From: Streptomyces sp. SID14478
Lineage (GTDB): Bacteria > Actinomycetota > Actinomycetes > Streptomycetales > Streptomycetaceae
DNA length: 42,628 bases
Reading direction: 5' to 3'
Assembly (NCBI RefSeq): GCF_010548525.1
Contig: NZ_JAAGMG010000433.1
Coordinates: 1 to 42,628 of the forward strand
The notes beneath the pieces are model-generated. The model was not told the origin of the DNA. It saw nothing but the letters and a program-made list of their open reading frames with translations, and searched no databases. The position numbers were made by a program, and so were the translations under genes. Positions within the stretch are counted from its first letter, which is position 1. Each line of letters begins with the position of its first letter. Below are positions 16,570 through 24,589 of this stretch, in pieces.

Positions 16570-17704
16570 GCACAAATATCGCAGCGATGGGTTACGGCGG
16601 AATGTACCCGAATCCATAATTACTAACGCGCTTTCGCAGTCCCGAGCGGTAGAAGCTGCTGGGCTCTCTTCTGTACTGACTCTGGGGCACTTGGCCAGTA
16701 GAACCGGCGTTTCGCATCGATATCTGCGTAGCGTGGTTGCGCGTGACATGGACCCCTACCTCAGTTTCCAGATTAGGAAGAAATCTGGTGCTCGAGCTCG
16801 AGTGATATCCGCTCCCGGACCCTCGCTAATGCACGTTCAGAGGTGGATACTTCGAGATATTCTTAACGAGGTTCAGCCGCACCCCAACAGTTATGCCTAT
16901 TTCCAAGGGCGATCTGTCCTAGACTGCGCGCGCAAACATCTTGGAGCGAAGTGGATACTCAAGCTAGATTTCCACAACTTCTTCGAGAGCGTGACGGAAG
17001 TTCAGGTATTTAAAGTATTTAAAGGGCTTGGATATCAGCCGCTTCCGGCGTTTGAACTTTCCCGCGTCTGCACCCGTTATGCGGGATTTGTTAATCATTT
17101 AGATCTTGAAAAGTATACCGCCGACGGCGGCAAGTATAGGGTTATTCATGCATACAGGAAGCCCTACCTGGGATTTCTTCCGCAAGGGTCGCCCACGAGC
17201 GGAGCGCTAGCCAACCTTGTGTCCCGAAGGCTTGATGAGCGACTGTCAAGTATTGCGATGGATGCAGGTCTGGTCTACACAAGATACGCTGATGACCTGG
17301 CCCTTTCGGCAGGGGAACACTTCTCGCGCGCTGCGGCCCGAAGTGTAATCGGGCAAATTTCTCGCGAAATCACTAAGTCTGGTTTTGTAGTTCATGGCCA
17401 GAAAACCCGAATAATTCCGCCAGGTGGGAGGAAGTTGATCCTCGGACTTCTTGTGGATGGGGATGAAGTTCGGCTTTCGCGAGAGTTCCGCACGAGGGTG
17501 GAGAATCACATCAGGGGTGTGGAAAAGTTCGGCCTCCAAAAGCATTGCAGTCATCGAGGGTTCAGCTCGCTATTTGGTCTCGTTAATCATGTTTCTGGTT
17601 TGATTTCCCACGCTGAAAGCGTTTCTCGGGACTGGGCTCAAAGGATGCGTGAACGATGGGATTCCGCCCTAGTTGCGTCTGGCTGGGACTTTCCATCCTG
17701 CTGA
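16553..17704 (+). CDS. Retron-type reverse transcriptase
   Basis: This encodes 383 residues. RT motifs appear in order: WILKLDFHNFFESV with catalytic Asp139, FLPQGSPTSGALANL (209-222), YTRYADDLALS with YADD at 245-248, then SGFVVHGQKTR and KLILGLLVDGDEVRLS. The retron-specific NAxxH region is replaced by CARKH (125-129), and the VTG motif by LGLLVD (297-302), so it is a divergent retron RT. The ATG at 16553 has AGAGG just upstream; the a2 arm of the RNA lies at codons 2-6. Two leucines (14 and 183) are encoded by TTA, which in Streptomyces needs the bldA tRNA. The enzyme would copy the msd hairpin into multicopy single-stranded DNA linked to the RNA and hold the effector in check. Composition is AT-richer than the host average. 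Confidence 0.85.
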   Translation: MTTDSPHKYRSDGLRRNVPESIITNALSQSRAVEAAGLSSVLTLGHLASRTGVSHRYLRSVVARDMDPYLSFQIRKKSGARARVISAPGPSLMHVQRWILRDILNEVQPHPNSYAYFQGRSVLDCARKHLGAKWILKLDFHNFFESVTEVQVFKVFKGLGYQPLPAFELSRVCTRYAGFVNHLDLEKYTADGGKYRVIHAYRKPYLGFLPQGSPTSGALANLVSRRLDERLSSIAMDAGLVYTRYADDLALSAGEHFSRAAARSVIGQISREITKSGFVVHGQKTRIIPPGGRKLILGLLVDGDEVRLSREFRTRVENHIRGVEKFGLQKHCSHRGFSSLFGLVNHVSGLISHAESVSRDWAQRMRERWDSALVASGWDFPSC

Positions 17705-18137
17705 CTAGTCACAGATCTAATAAGCTCTTCCGTTTGGATGGACTGCTGCACCAAGAAGATTGAGATCACGGAGTGCGACCGCTATGAGTCCATGGGATGC
17801 TCCCTGCTTGCCGGATTTTGCAGCCCGCGTGGTGAGCAAAATCGCCCGGCAGGCTCGCAGTCTGTCGTCGCGTCACGACAGCTGAACAGGCGGCAGGAGG
17901 GCGTCTCCTACCCTGCACCCGGAGGCATGATGGCGAAACGCCATGAGGCTCGGCTGCTTCACTTATTGCCTTGCTTCTACTGATGGGCATCGAGAGAGTG
18001 TCTACTCTCTGAAGGCTTCATGTGTTATGGGGAGGTGGAATTACGTCTTCCTCTGCTCGATCGATTTCACGAAACTTCCACGTCTTGCGAGTTGTTGCTG
18101 TTCACTGAAGCCAGTCGAGTGCAACCGCGAGGGGACA
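17705..18137. other. Gene-free stretch with several stem-loops downstream of the RT gene
   Basis: No credible coding frame is visible. Stem-loops seen: 17809-17851 (TGCCGG and ATTTTGC pairing with GCAAAAT and CCGGCA, three-base bulge), 17862-17881 (CTGTCGT/ACGACAG, 6-base loop) and 17930-17944 (ATGGCG/CGCCAT, AAA loop). One may terminate the retron transcript, though none has a U-tract. A second small RNA is possible. Confidence 0.4.
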
Positions 18138-18639
18138 GTGGATCCAAGGAGCGCCGCCGCTGCGGGCAAGGCATTTCCTTATACGTCAGGGACTGTCTGT
18201 TACATCGAAGTGCACGGGGACGGGACCATCACTCATGGGAACGGGCCGGGTGTGTACGAACGTGCGGTGGCCCAGCGCATCCCGGCTGTTCGTTGTCTGG
18301 CCCGGTCAGTGGTCGAGCGATCTCTTCGCCATCGATGACCTAGAGGAGTACGCCAAGGCCCACGGCATCAAGCACGACGATGAGCGCACAGGTCTTAAGG
18401 ACCATACCCCCGACGTGCGTTGGACCACATCACCTCACGGGCAGAATGCGCGCAGCCCCTACGTCGCAGTCGACCTCACGCTGGTCTGTGGCTGCCGGAT
18501 CAAGGACTTGGCTGCCTTCGCCAAGCGGATGAGTGAGCAGCAGGGCTGGGAGGTGGCAACAAGCGGCGGCTGGGGTAGCAGCGGCCTGGAGGAAGTCACG
18601 TACTCCCTGTGTGTGCGCCGCAGGAGTCTCTCAGCATGA
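18138..18639 (+). pseudogene. Small unknown protein, apparently frameshifted
   Basis: From a GTG at 18138 (GAGGGG upstream) the frame reads GKAFPYTSGTVCYIEVHGDG, then TITHGNGPGVYERAVAQRIP. Around 18280-18290 sensible coding moves by one base into a frame reading SRLFVVWPGQWSSDLFAIDD, then LEEYAKAHGI and, at the end, WEVATSGGWGSSGLEEVTYS. Joined, they give one protein of about 165 residues. Either the gene carries a one-base indel, or only the second frame (from about 18235) is translated. I do not recognise a family. Its stop overlaps the ATG of the next gene (ATGA), so the two form an operon. Confidence 0.45.
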
Positions 18640-20612
18640 GAGAGCAGAATCAGTTCCGGTTCACGTTGTCCTTCTCCTTGATCGACTGCGCTCGATGCGG
18701 CATCTCGCGCATCCGCGGCGTCAGCTGCGCCGACTGCAATGCGTCTCCGGCACAGTGGGAGTTGGACGGTCAAACCGCGCGACGGCGCACAGCAGTTCAA
18801 GCAGCCAAGGAGGCGTTGGAGATCGTTCCTTCGCCGCTGCCAGCAGCGGCGTCCCTGGCGCTGAATGACATCCAAGAACTGATCCAGCGTCTTCAAGCCT
18901 GGATGCCCCAATTCTTCGCCGCGCTGCACGCTTTGAGCCGAGGCGACGAGAACGCAGTTGACGACGCGCGCTCAGCCGCAGAAGCCATCGCTGCCGAGCA
19001 CTATCTCCTCAAAGAGACGCCGCGCCACCGTCCGTGGATCTCGATTGTCGCGCGGTCCGAGGGCTGTGTGGCGTGCATGGTGCAGATGGTTCACGGCTAC
19101 CTGTGCGCCATGGAGGCGACGACATCGCTGGAAGCGCAGAGACAGGCAGACACTGCCCAACAGCAATTGGATTCGGCGGCGGAGCGACTGGCCGCGTTCA
19201 GCGACGAACTCAACTTCATGGAACTGCTGCTCAGTACCGATCCTCTCGAGGGCCAGTTGGCGCATCTGCTGCGCCAGGCGATGCAGCAGTACAGCTGCGA
19301 CAGCGTTCTTGATCTGAATGCCGCAGCTGAAAGAACTTTGAAGGAGCTCGTCGGCCGGGCACCAGCTCCCGGTCATAGCCTCGGGCTCCAGTTCTCGCTG
19401 CAGAACCTGGCGATGGAGGTCTACAGCGACGGCCCACGATTCAGAAGTCTTGTGGCCGACAGTTTCACGCTGTTCAGCCAAGATCCGGAGCGACTCTCGG
19501 CGTTGGCCTCAGACCCCGCCTTCCTCCCTGACGTGCAAGCTGCTGTGCTGGAACTGTTTGACGCGTCCGTGCAGGCAAAGAATGCTGCTCGGACACCAGC
19601 ATTCATGAGGCAAGCAGGTCGCGCCCTGGTGGACCTCAACGCGAGCTTGGTCGAAGGACCAGGGCAGATCACAGCCATCGCTTTGCTCCTGGCAGGGGGA
19701 CACAAGTCACGTCCCTACAGGAAGCTCCGTCAGGAGGATGCCACGGCTGTGCTGAAGTCTGCCCGGTCGCACACAACGCTGAGGCTGCTCCTGCACGGGT
19801 TCGACCTGGACCTGCGCAACGCGCAAGCGCACCGGATGACGCGATACGTCGAAACAGGCGTCACCTTCGAAACACGAACTGCCAGCAGTCATGTCAGCCG
19901 GGCGGATCTGGTCGATTGTGCCCTCGCTGCCTGTGAGAGCTCCCTCGGATGCCTGCTTGGCATGCTGCTGGCCCTTGCTCAGGAGGGCGTCGGCTTCGAC
20001 GCGGGCGGCTATCAGGCACTCGGTGTCAGCGCCGACGCCATGGCAGCAGCCATGCTCACGGTCCAGGGTTGCGTGGACGTCGTTGTCCACGAGGATTCGG
20101 ACGCGTGGCACGTTGTTCTCACCGCGCCCCCGTCTCAGCAACTCATGACACTCGTGGCGGGAGTGGGGACCTTGCTTCCGGACTTCATCAAAACCATGAC
20201 GCTGGAAGCCCAGGGAGCGGATAGGATCCGCCTCTTGACCGGCCCGACAGCGCTACTACATGCCTTCTCTCGTGGAGACGTCGACGGTGACAATTTCGGC
20301 ATTGCCACCATCCGCATGTATCGGACCTGGACGATTGACGGCACACCTTGCATCGACCAGGCGACGGTACGACGTTGGACCGCCCACCAAGTCGGTGCGG
20401 TGTCACCGTTCGGCACAGAGCACAATCCCGTACTGCGACTTCGGTCGCTACGCGCACTTGCTCGGGAACTCGATGACACAGCCCTGGTTGAGGCGCTGAC
20501 GGGCGAGATCCGGTTCGCGCGACTTGGCAACGACGCCGGGCCCTCGGCTATCCGTTCGAAACAGCAGATGGCAGTGTGGGCAGCAGCCCCGGTTGAGTGG
20601 AACCAGGTCTAG
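18636..20612 (+). CDS. Large unknown protein with zinc ribbon and RNxxxH motif
   Basis: This encodes 658 residues. The N-terminus has two CxxC pairs (CARCGISRIRGVSCADC, residues about 18-34), which suggests a zinc ribbon. The middle is mostly helical. Near residue 400, LLHGFDLDLRNAQAHRMTRY contains RNAQAH, which fits the R-polar-x3-H signature of HEPN ribonuclease domains. No membrane segments or signal are seen. The start ATG at 18636 overlaps the upstream stop (ATGA). A strong terminator follows the gene at 20687. By position, between a retron and an ApeA-like gene, an anti-phage role is plausible, but this is inference; the family is unknown to me. Confidence 0.6.
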   Translation: MREQNQFRFTLSFSLIDCARCGISRIRGVSCADCNASPAQWELDGQTARRRTAVQAAKEALEIVPSPLPAAASLALNDIQELIQRLQAWMPQFFAALHALSRGDENAVDDARSAAEAIAAEHYLLKETPRHRPWISIVARSEGCVACMVQMVHGYLCAMEATTSLEAQRQADTAQQQLDSAAERLAAFSDELNFMELLLSTDPLEGQLAHLLRQAMQQYSCDSVLDLNAAAERTLKELVGRAPAPGHSLGLQFSLQNLAMEVYSDGPRFRSLVADSFTLFSQDPERLSALASDPAFLPDVQAAVLELFDASVQAKNAARTPAFMRQAGRALVDLNASLVEGPGQITAIALLLAGGHKSRPYRKLRQEDATAVLKSARSHTTLRLLLHGFDLDLRNAQAHRMTRYVETGVTFETRTASSHVSRADLVDCALAACESSLGCLLGMLLALAQEGVGFDAGGYQALGVSADAMAAAMLTVQGCVDVVVHEDSDAWHVVLTAPPSQQLMTLVAGVGTLLPDFIKTMTLEAQGADRIRLLTGPTALLHAFSRGDVDGDNFGIATIRMYRTWTIDGTPCIDQATVRRWTAHQVGAVSPFGTEHNPVLRLRSLRALARELDDTALVEALTGEIRFARLGNDAGPSAIRSKQQMAVWAAAPVEWNQV

Positions 20613-20686
20613 CTTGCGCCAGCGGACCGCCCCCGAGCCTGGTCGCCCAACGGGGCATGTCCGTTACCAGGATCTGCGCGATGAGA

Positions 20687-20731
20687 CAGCGAGGGCCGCT
20701 TCCCACGATCCAGGGGAAGCGGCCCTCGCTG
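20687..20731 (+). terminator. Strong intrinsic terminator-like hairpin
   Basis: Perfect 18-bp stem: CAGCGAGGGCCGCTTCCC (20687-20704) pairs with 20714-20731 around a 9-base loop. It follows the stop of the 658-residue gene by 74 bases. No long U-tract is present, as is common in Streptomyces. Confidence 0.85.
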
Positions 20732-21060
20732 CTGTTCTGACGTCAAGTCAGGGGAGTGGTCTACTGGTGCACCCCCGGTGCACAAGAGCCTGGGAACCCA
20801 GCGGTACCAATGAGAAACACTGGAAGGTGTTTCCGCAGGTCACATCACGTTTCCGGGGCTCCGGCCAAGGTCACCCGACCCCGCGCTTTAGATGTCGAAG
20901 AACTGATGTCGCGGATTGATGACCTGCGCGGCGAGAGTCTGCCCCCGCTGTGACCAGCAAGGGAGCGGTTGTCGCTGGTCGTTGTTGGTCGCCTTGGGCT
21001 TACGTTCGACGGCCCAGTGACGGCCCGGTGGTCGGAGCCCCGGCGAGAGTGGCTCGCTGC
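20732..21060. other. Gene-poor stretch with an internal att-like site
   Basis: It contains the palindrome GTGCACC-ccc-GGTGCAC (20766-20782). A short open frame (20810-20953) has a plausible C-terminus, PRALDVEELMSRIDDLRGES, but no ribosome-binding site. The att-like site M at 20885-20928 overlaps this frame. No other gene is seen before the stop of the ApeA-like gene at 21061. Confidence 0.4.
20885..20928. other. Candidate internal att site M
   Basis: GCTTTAGATGTCGAAG (20885-20900) matches site L (5845-5859, GCTTTGATGTCGAAG) with one extra base. GACCTGCG follows at 20921, exactly 29 bases after the ATG, the same spacing as at site L (5851 and 5880). Read on the minus strand it encodes FDI-stop, like the end of glnA. 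Inference: a second junction left by tandem integration. The overlap with a short open frame leaves room for coincidence. Confidence 0.4.
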
Positions 21061-22416
21061 TCAGCGCTTGGGCGGCCGCAGCCCTGCGGGTGGGTTGGCT
21101 ACGAGTTCGCGAGTTCGATCGCGCAGGCGGTAGCTGACCCTGTGCTGGAAGAGGCGGTTCAAGGCGCTTTTGGACATGCCGCACCTGTGGAGTAGGTATG
21201 CGGTCAAGAGTAGGTTCCCGGAGGTGGCAAGTATTGATAGATCGCGGGGGTCCGGTTCGTAGTCCGCTTGATGCTTTCCCCCGTTGTAGGCGCCCCAAAA
21301 AAGATCTGCCCATTCCTTGGGGTCTCCCACGAAATCGGTGAACGGTTGGCCAACGCGGTTGGCCAAGGCATAGCTCTGAGGTTTAGCGTTTGCCCACTTT
21401 GGGCGCCCCTGCCGCTTCGCCCCGGCAATCAAGCGCTCGATTCCCACAGCAGTCTCTCTAAGGTAGCTGTGCGCCGTCATCCTGCCGGAGCGATACGGCA
21501 TTGCGACAGCATCGAAAGCGCTCGGGAACTGCTCATATAGCCGAACCCATCGACTAACCCCCTCGGCGCCGTGTAGATCGGACAGCGTGAAGAGCGGGAT
21601 CCCGGAAGTGTTCTTCCTTGTGCCTCGATTTGGCGGCGGCAGCATGAGGGCGTCATTCCAGAACTGCGGAAACCTGTCTGGGGTCGGCTCTGCGCCGATG
21701 ATGGCTGAGCCTCCGTCTACTTGGACGAAAGTGTCATAGGCTACGTTCACAAGATCCTGGATGCGCACCAGGTACTTCATCAAGTCGGAGATGTCTCTCG
21801 CTTGCTTCGCCCTCACGCCGATGGCCACGGGTGAATAGATTGATGCCCGATCCTCGTTATTGTGAGCTTCCCAGTGTCCACCGATAGTAAGTGTCAGCGA
21901 TCCAAGTGTGGCTGTTACTTCATCCGGAGACTGAAGTCGAAGTGTTGCGGATTTGGCGTGACCGTCCGGCTTGCGCTCTTCCTCAAAGCTGACAACCTTC
22001 AGCCCTGCCCAAGCGGAAATTCCGGGAAAGTGGGCCGTTAGCCTTTTAACTCTGATGTCGATTTTTCCCTTATCGAGATGCTCGACTGGGAATCCGGAGA
22101 TTGCTGTTCTGGCGGAGTAAGTGTAGGCGGATGCGCGCCTCCCTCCGATGTTTGCTGTGCCACCGTGGTTAGTGATGTCGAGAATGATGGCACTACCCTC
22201 CGGGGAGAGGCAGACGAGCGCCCTAGGTCTCTGTCGATTCGAGGTGGCGAAGAGTGCGCTATCTGGATTTTCGTTCAGCGTGCGAACGTCTAGGCGTCCG
22301 GATTCTGACCGGCTAATAAATCCCCGCTCCGGTTCTTCATCGAATGTACCTGTAGGTGAAATCGGCCAGAAGAACCCCACGGTTCCAGTCAGTAGTGTCT
22401 CAAGCTCTTTCCTCAT
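21061..22416 (-). CDS. ApeA-like protein with C-terminal HEPN-type domain
   Basis: This encodes 451 residues. The N-terminal region (GFFWPISPTGTFDEE, then PRALVCLSPEGSAIIL, then SGFPVEHL, then LTAHFPGISAWAGL) follows the pattern of the ApeA N-terminal domain, a beta-rich part that ends in a tryptophan motif. The C-terminal part (GIERLIAGAKRQG, then FTDFVGDPKEWADLFWGAYN, then KHQADYEPD) is helical and HEPN-like. ApeA proteins are abortive-infection factors whose HEPN part is an RNase. Here the usual RxxxxxH is reduced to YNGGKH, so catalysis may differ. The ATG at 22416 has GGAGGA upstream. It is transcribed toward site M, opposite to the rest of the element, as a stand-alone cargo gene with lower GC than its neighbours. 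Confidence 0.55.
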   Translation of the reverse strand: MRKELETLLTGTVGFFWPISPTGTFDEEPERGFISRSESGRLDVRTLNENPDSALFATSNRQRPRALVCLSPEGSAIILDITNHGGTANIGGRRASAYTYSARTAISGFPVEHLDKGKIDIRVKRLTAHFPGISAWAGLKVVSFEEERKPDGHAKSATLRLQSPDEVTATLGSLTLTIGGHWEAHNNEDRASIYSPVAIGVRAKQARDISDLMKYLVRIQDLVNVAYDTFVQVDGGSAIIGAEPTPDRFPQFWNDALMLPPPNRGTRKNTSGIPLFTLSDLHGAEGVSRWVRLYEQFPSAFDAVAMPYRSGRMTAHSYLRETAVGIERLIAGAKRQGRPKWANAKPQSYALANRVGQPFTDFVGDPKEWADLFWGAYNGGKHQADYEPDPRDLSILATSGNLLLTAYLLHRCGMSKSALNRLFQHRVSYRLRDRTRELVANPPAGLRPPKR

Positions 22417-22566
22417 GGGGTCCTCCGCTCGCCTTGCGTTAGGGGCATTGTGAACCCTGCGTCCGAGCGTCGCAGGGGAATGGTGAACCGATGCGGCTGA
22501 CGCCCAAGTTGCGCACGGCAGTACGGCGCGCTGCGTCGTCTTCTCTGACTCGGTTCGAGTCGTCGT

Positions 22567-22601
22567 CTCGTGGACCCGGACAGTCTGTCCGGGTCCACGA
22601 G
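22567..22601. terminator. 17-bp perfect hairpin upstream of the regulator
   Basis: CTCGTGGACCCGGACAG (22567-22583) and its exact complement (22585-22601) are separated by one base. The arms contain GACCCGGA on each strand. A closely related hairpin stands after the flavoprotein gene at 24544. It could be a terminator for a transcript reading rightward, or a protein-binding site. Confidence 0.6.
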
Positions 22602-22716
22602 CTTGTGGTCATACACGCTGGTCGTGCTTGAGCCTCATGAGGAGGTCATCTATCCGCCCTGACGGCGGCTTTGTACCGTGAAACCGGCCCTCACCACCAG
22701 TAGGAGGCAAGACGCA

Positions 22717-23952
22717 ATGCGTGGTCTTGGAGATCACCTCAGCATCGGCGAGCGGATCGCGTTCTACCGCCGGCGTCGCGGCCACACACAGGAGGTCCTG
22801 GCCGGGCTCGTCGGCCGAAGCACCGACTGGCTGGCGAAAATCGAACGAGGGAGCCGGAATCCTCCCCGCGTCGACATGCTCGCCGAGCTGGCGCGCATCC
22901 TGCGCGTTCCGCTCGGGGATCTGCTCGGGCAGACCGTGCTCATGGAGGACGAGCGGCAACAGGACGACGTACCTGCGGTGCGTGACGCCCTCATGAGCCC
23001 GCGCCGGCTGTCCCGTCTACTCTTCGGCCCCGAGGCCGAGACGCAGCTCCCGACGCCCGCGCCCGTGGCCGTGCGCGTAGAACAGTCGTGGAACGACTAC
23101 CAGGGCGGGCGGCTCGGCAGCGTCATCGCAGCCCTTCCGGGGCTGCTCCAGACTGCACAGGAACTGGAGGAGCGAGCGACGCGGCGCGGAGAGGATCGCG
23201 GAGACTGCTGGGCGGTGTCCGCCCGCACTCACCACCTCGCCGCAACGACGCTGGCAAAGATCGGCGAGTCTGACATCTCGTGGCTGGCCGCAGAACGTGC
23301 GATGCGGGCCGCTGACGAGTCGGACAACCCGCTCGTGCTCGCGTCGGCCGCGCGTTCCGGCACGCACGCCCTACTCGCTAACGGCCGGTATGACGACGCG
23401 CTGGAGCTGGGCAACACTGCCGCTGCATGGTTGTCGTCTCAGGTCACCGAGCACGACCCGGAAGCGCTGAGTTTGCTCGGCATGATTCACCTGCGTGCCG
23501 CCGTGGCGGCTGCTCGACATCAAGACCGCTCCATCGCGAACGGGTTGCTGGATCGTGCCGAGGAACTCGCGGACGACCTCGGATCCGATGAGAACTACTG
23601 GCAGACAGGGTTCGGGCCCACGAACGTCGTGCTGCACCGCCTGTCCATCGAGCTGGACCTGGACAACATCGCGTACGTGGTCGAGAACGGCCGGATCAAC
23701 GTCGACCACATGCCGCAAGAGCGCAGCGTCTCGCACCGCATCGACTACGCGCGTGCACTGTCCCTGGCTGGGCAGAGTGACGAGTCCTTCGCCGAGCTGC
23801 GGACGGCCGAGCGCACGTCGCCACAGCTTGTACGCAACAATCCCAGGGTGCGCGAGACTCTGCGGGACCTGATCAAGCAGGCGCCCGTTTCTAGCGGCTC
23901 GCGTTCGTCCGAGGTGTTCGTGATGGCTCAACGATGCAAGGCGGTGCAGTGA
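22717..23952 (+). CDS. XRE-family regulator with TPR-like C-terminus (AICE regulator)
   Basis: This encodes 411 residues. The helix-turn-helix is at residues about 8-60 (LSIGERIAFYRRRRGHTQEV, then LVGRSTDWLAKIERG, then RVDMLAELARILRVPLGDLL). The rest is helical with TPR-like repeats. The ATG at 22717 has AGGAGG nine bases upstream. The stop overlaps the flavoprotein start by four bases (GTGA). I know this pair, regulator plus flavoprotein, as a frequent neighbour of the transfer module in Streptomyces AICEs. It may sense a peptide or metabolite and control excision or transfer (inference). Confidence 0.75.
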   Translation: MRGLGDHLSIGERIAFYRRRRGHTQEVLAGLVGRSTDWLAKIERGSRNPPRVDMLAELARILRVPLGDLLGQTVLMEDERQQDDVPAVRDALMSPRRLSRLLFGPEAETQLPTPAPVAVRVEQSWNDYQGGRLGSVIAALPGLLQTAQELEERATRRGEDRGDCWAVSARTHHLAATTLAKIGESDISWLAAERAMRAADESDNPLVLASAARSGTHALLANGRYDDALELGNTAAAWLSSQVTEHDPEALSLLGMIHLRAAVAAARHQDRSIANGLLDRAEELADDLGSDENYWQTGFGPTNVVLHRLSIELDLDNIAYVVENGRINVDHMPQERSVSHRIDYARALSLAGQSDESFAELRTAERTSPQLVRNNPRVRETLRDLIKQAPVSSGSRSSEVFVMAQRCKAVQ

Positions 23953-24512
23953 GTTCAAGTAAGCGTGGGGTGCTCGGAGTCGTCGGATCGGCGGCCGGAG
24001 GCGTTGAGACGCTGCGTACCGGACTCGTGGAGCCTGCGATCGAGCGCGGGTGGCGGGTGGCGGTGACGCTCACACCGACCGCCGGCCAGTGGCTTCGGCT
24101 CGCTGGCGAGGTGGAGCGCCTGGAGAAGGCGACGGGCTTTCCCGTCCGGGACGAACCGCGGCTCCCAGGCGAGGCCCGCCCGCACCCACAGGTGGACTGC
24201 TACGTCGTCGCCCCTGCGTCAGCCAACACGGTGGCCAAGCTCGCAATGGGGCTGATGGACAACCAGGCGCTGACGCAGGTGGGCGAGGCCATCGGCACGC
24301 TCTCGCTGCCGGTCGTCGTCTTCCCACGAGTGAACGCGGCGCACGCTCGCCATCCGGCGTGGAAGCACCACATCGCGGCCCTTCGGTCCGGTGACGTGCG
24401 CGTTGTCGACGACCCGGACGTGTGGCCGCTGTACGAGCCGAGGGAAGCGCCGGCGGGGCGTGACCTCCCGTGGGGTGCGGTGTTGGACGCCGTGAATGCA
24501 AGCCCCCAATGA
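23949..24512 (+). CDS. Flavoprotein (PPC decarboxylase/HFCD-like)
   Basis: This encodes 187 residues of the flavoprotein fold: GVLGVVGSAAGGVETLRTGL at the N-terminus (FMN phosphate loop), RVAVTLTPTAGQWL, and the hallmark CYVVAPASANTVAKLAMGLM followed by DNQAL. The GTG at 23949 overlaps the regulator's stop; an ATG at 23934 is possible. Family members decarboxylate cysteine-containing substrates or bind FMN, but the AICE versions have no known reaction. It is probably co-regulated with the preceding gene. Confidence 0.8.
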   Translation: MSSSKRGVLGVVGSAAGGVETLRTGLVEPAIERGWRVAVTLTPTAGQWLRLAGEVERLEKATGFPVRDEPRLPGEARPHPQVDCYVVAPASANTVAKLAMGLMDNQALTQVGEAIGTLSLPVVVFPRVNAAHARHPAWKHHIAALRSGDVRVVDDPDVWPLYEPREAPAGRDLPWGAVLDAVNASPQ

Positions 24513-24543
24513 CAGGTCGTCAACCCGCCTGACCTGCAAGGAA

Positions 24544-24574
24544 AGAGGACCCGGACACTCTGTCCGGGTCCTCT
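24544..24574. terminator. Hairpin terminator after the flavoprotein gene
   Basis: AGAGGACCCGGACA (24544-24557) pairs perfectly with 24561-24574 around a CTC loop. The arms share GGACCCGGACA with the hairpin at 22567, so the two-gene unit is bracketed by sister hairpins. Confidence 0.7.
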
Positions 24575-24589
24575 GCCGTTCTGGACTAC

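Noticed and set aside
17738..17983. 81-codon open frame downstream of the RT
   Set aside because: No ribosome-binding site, no protein-like pattern, and it overlaps several hairpins.
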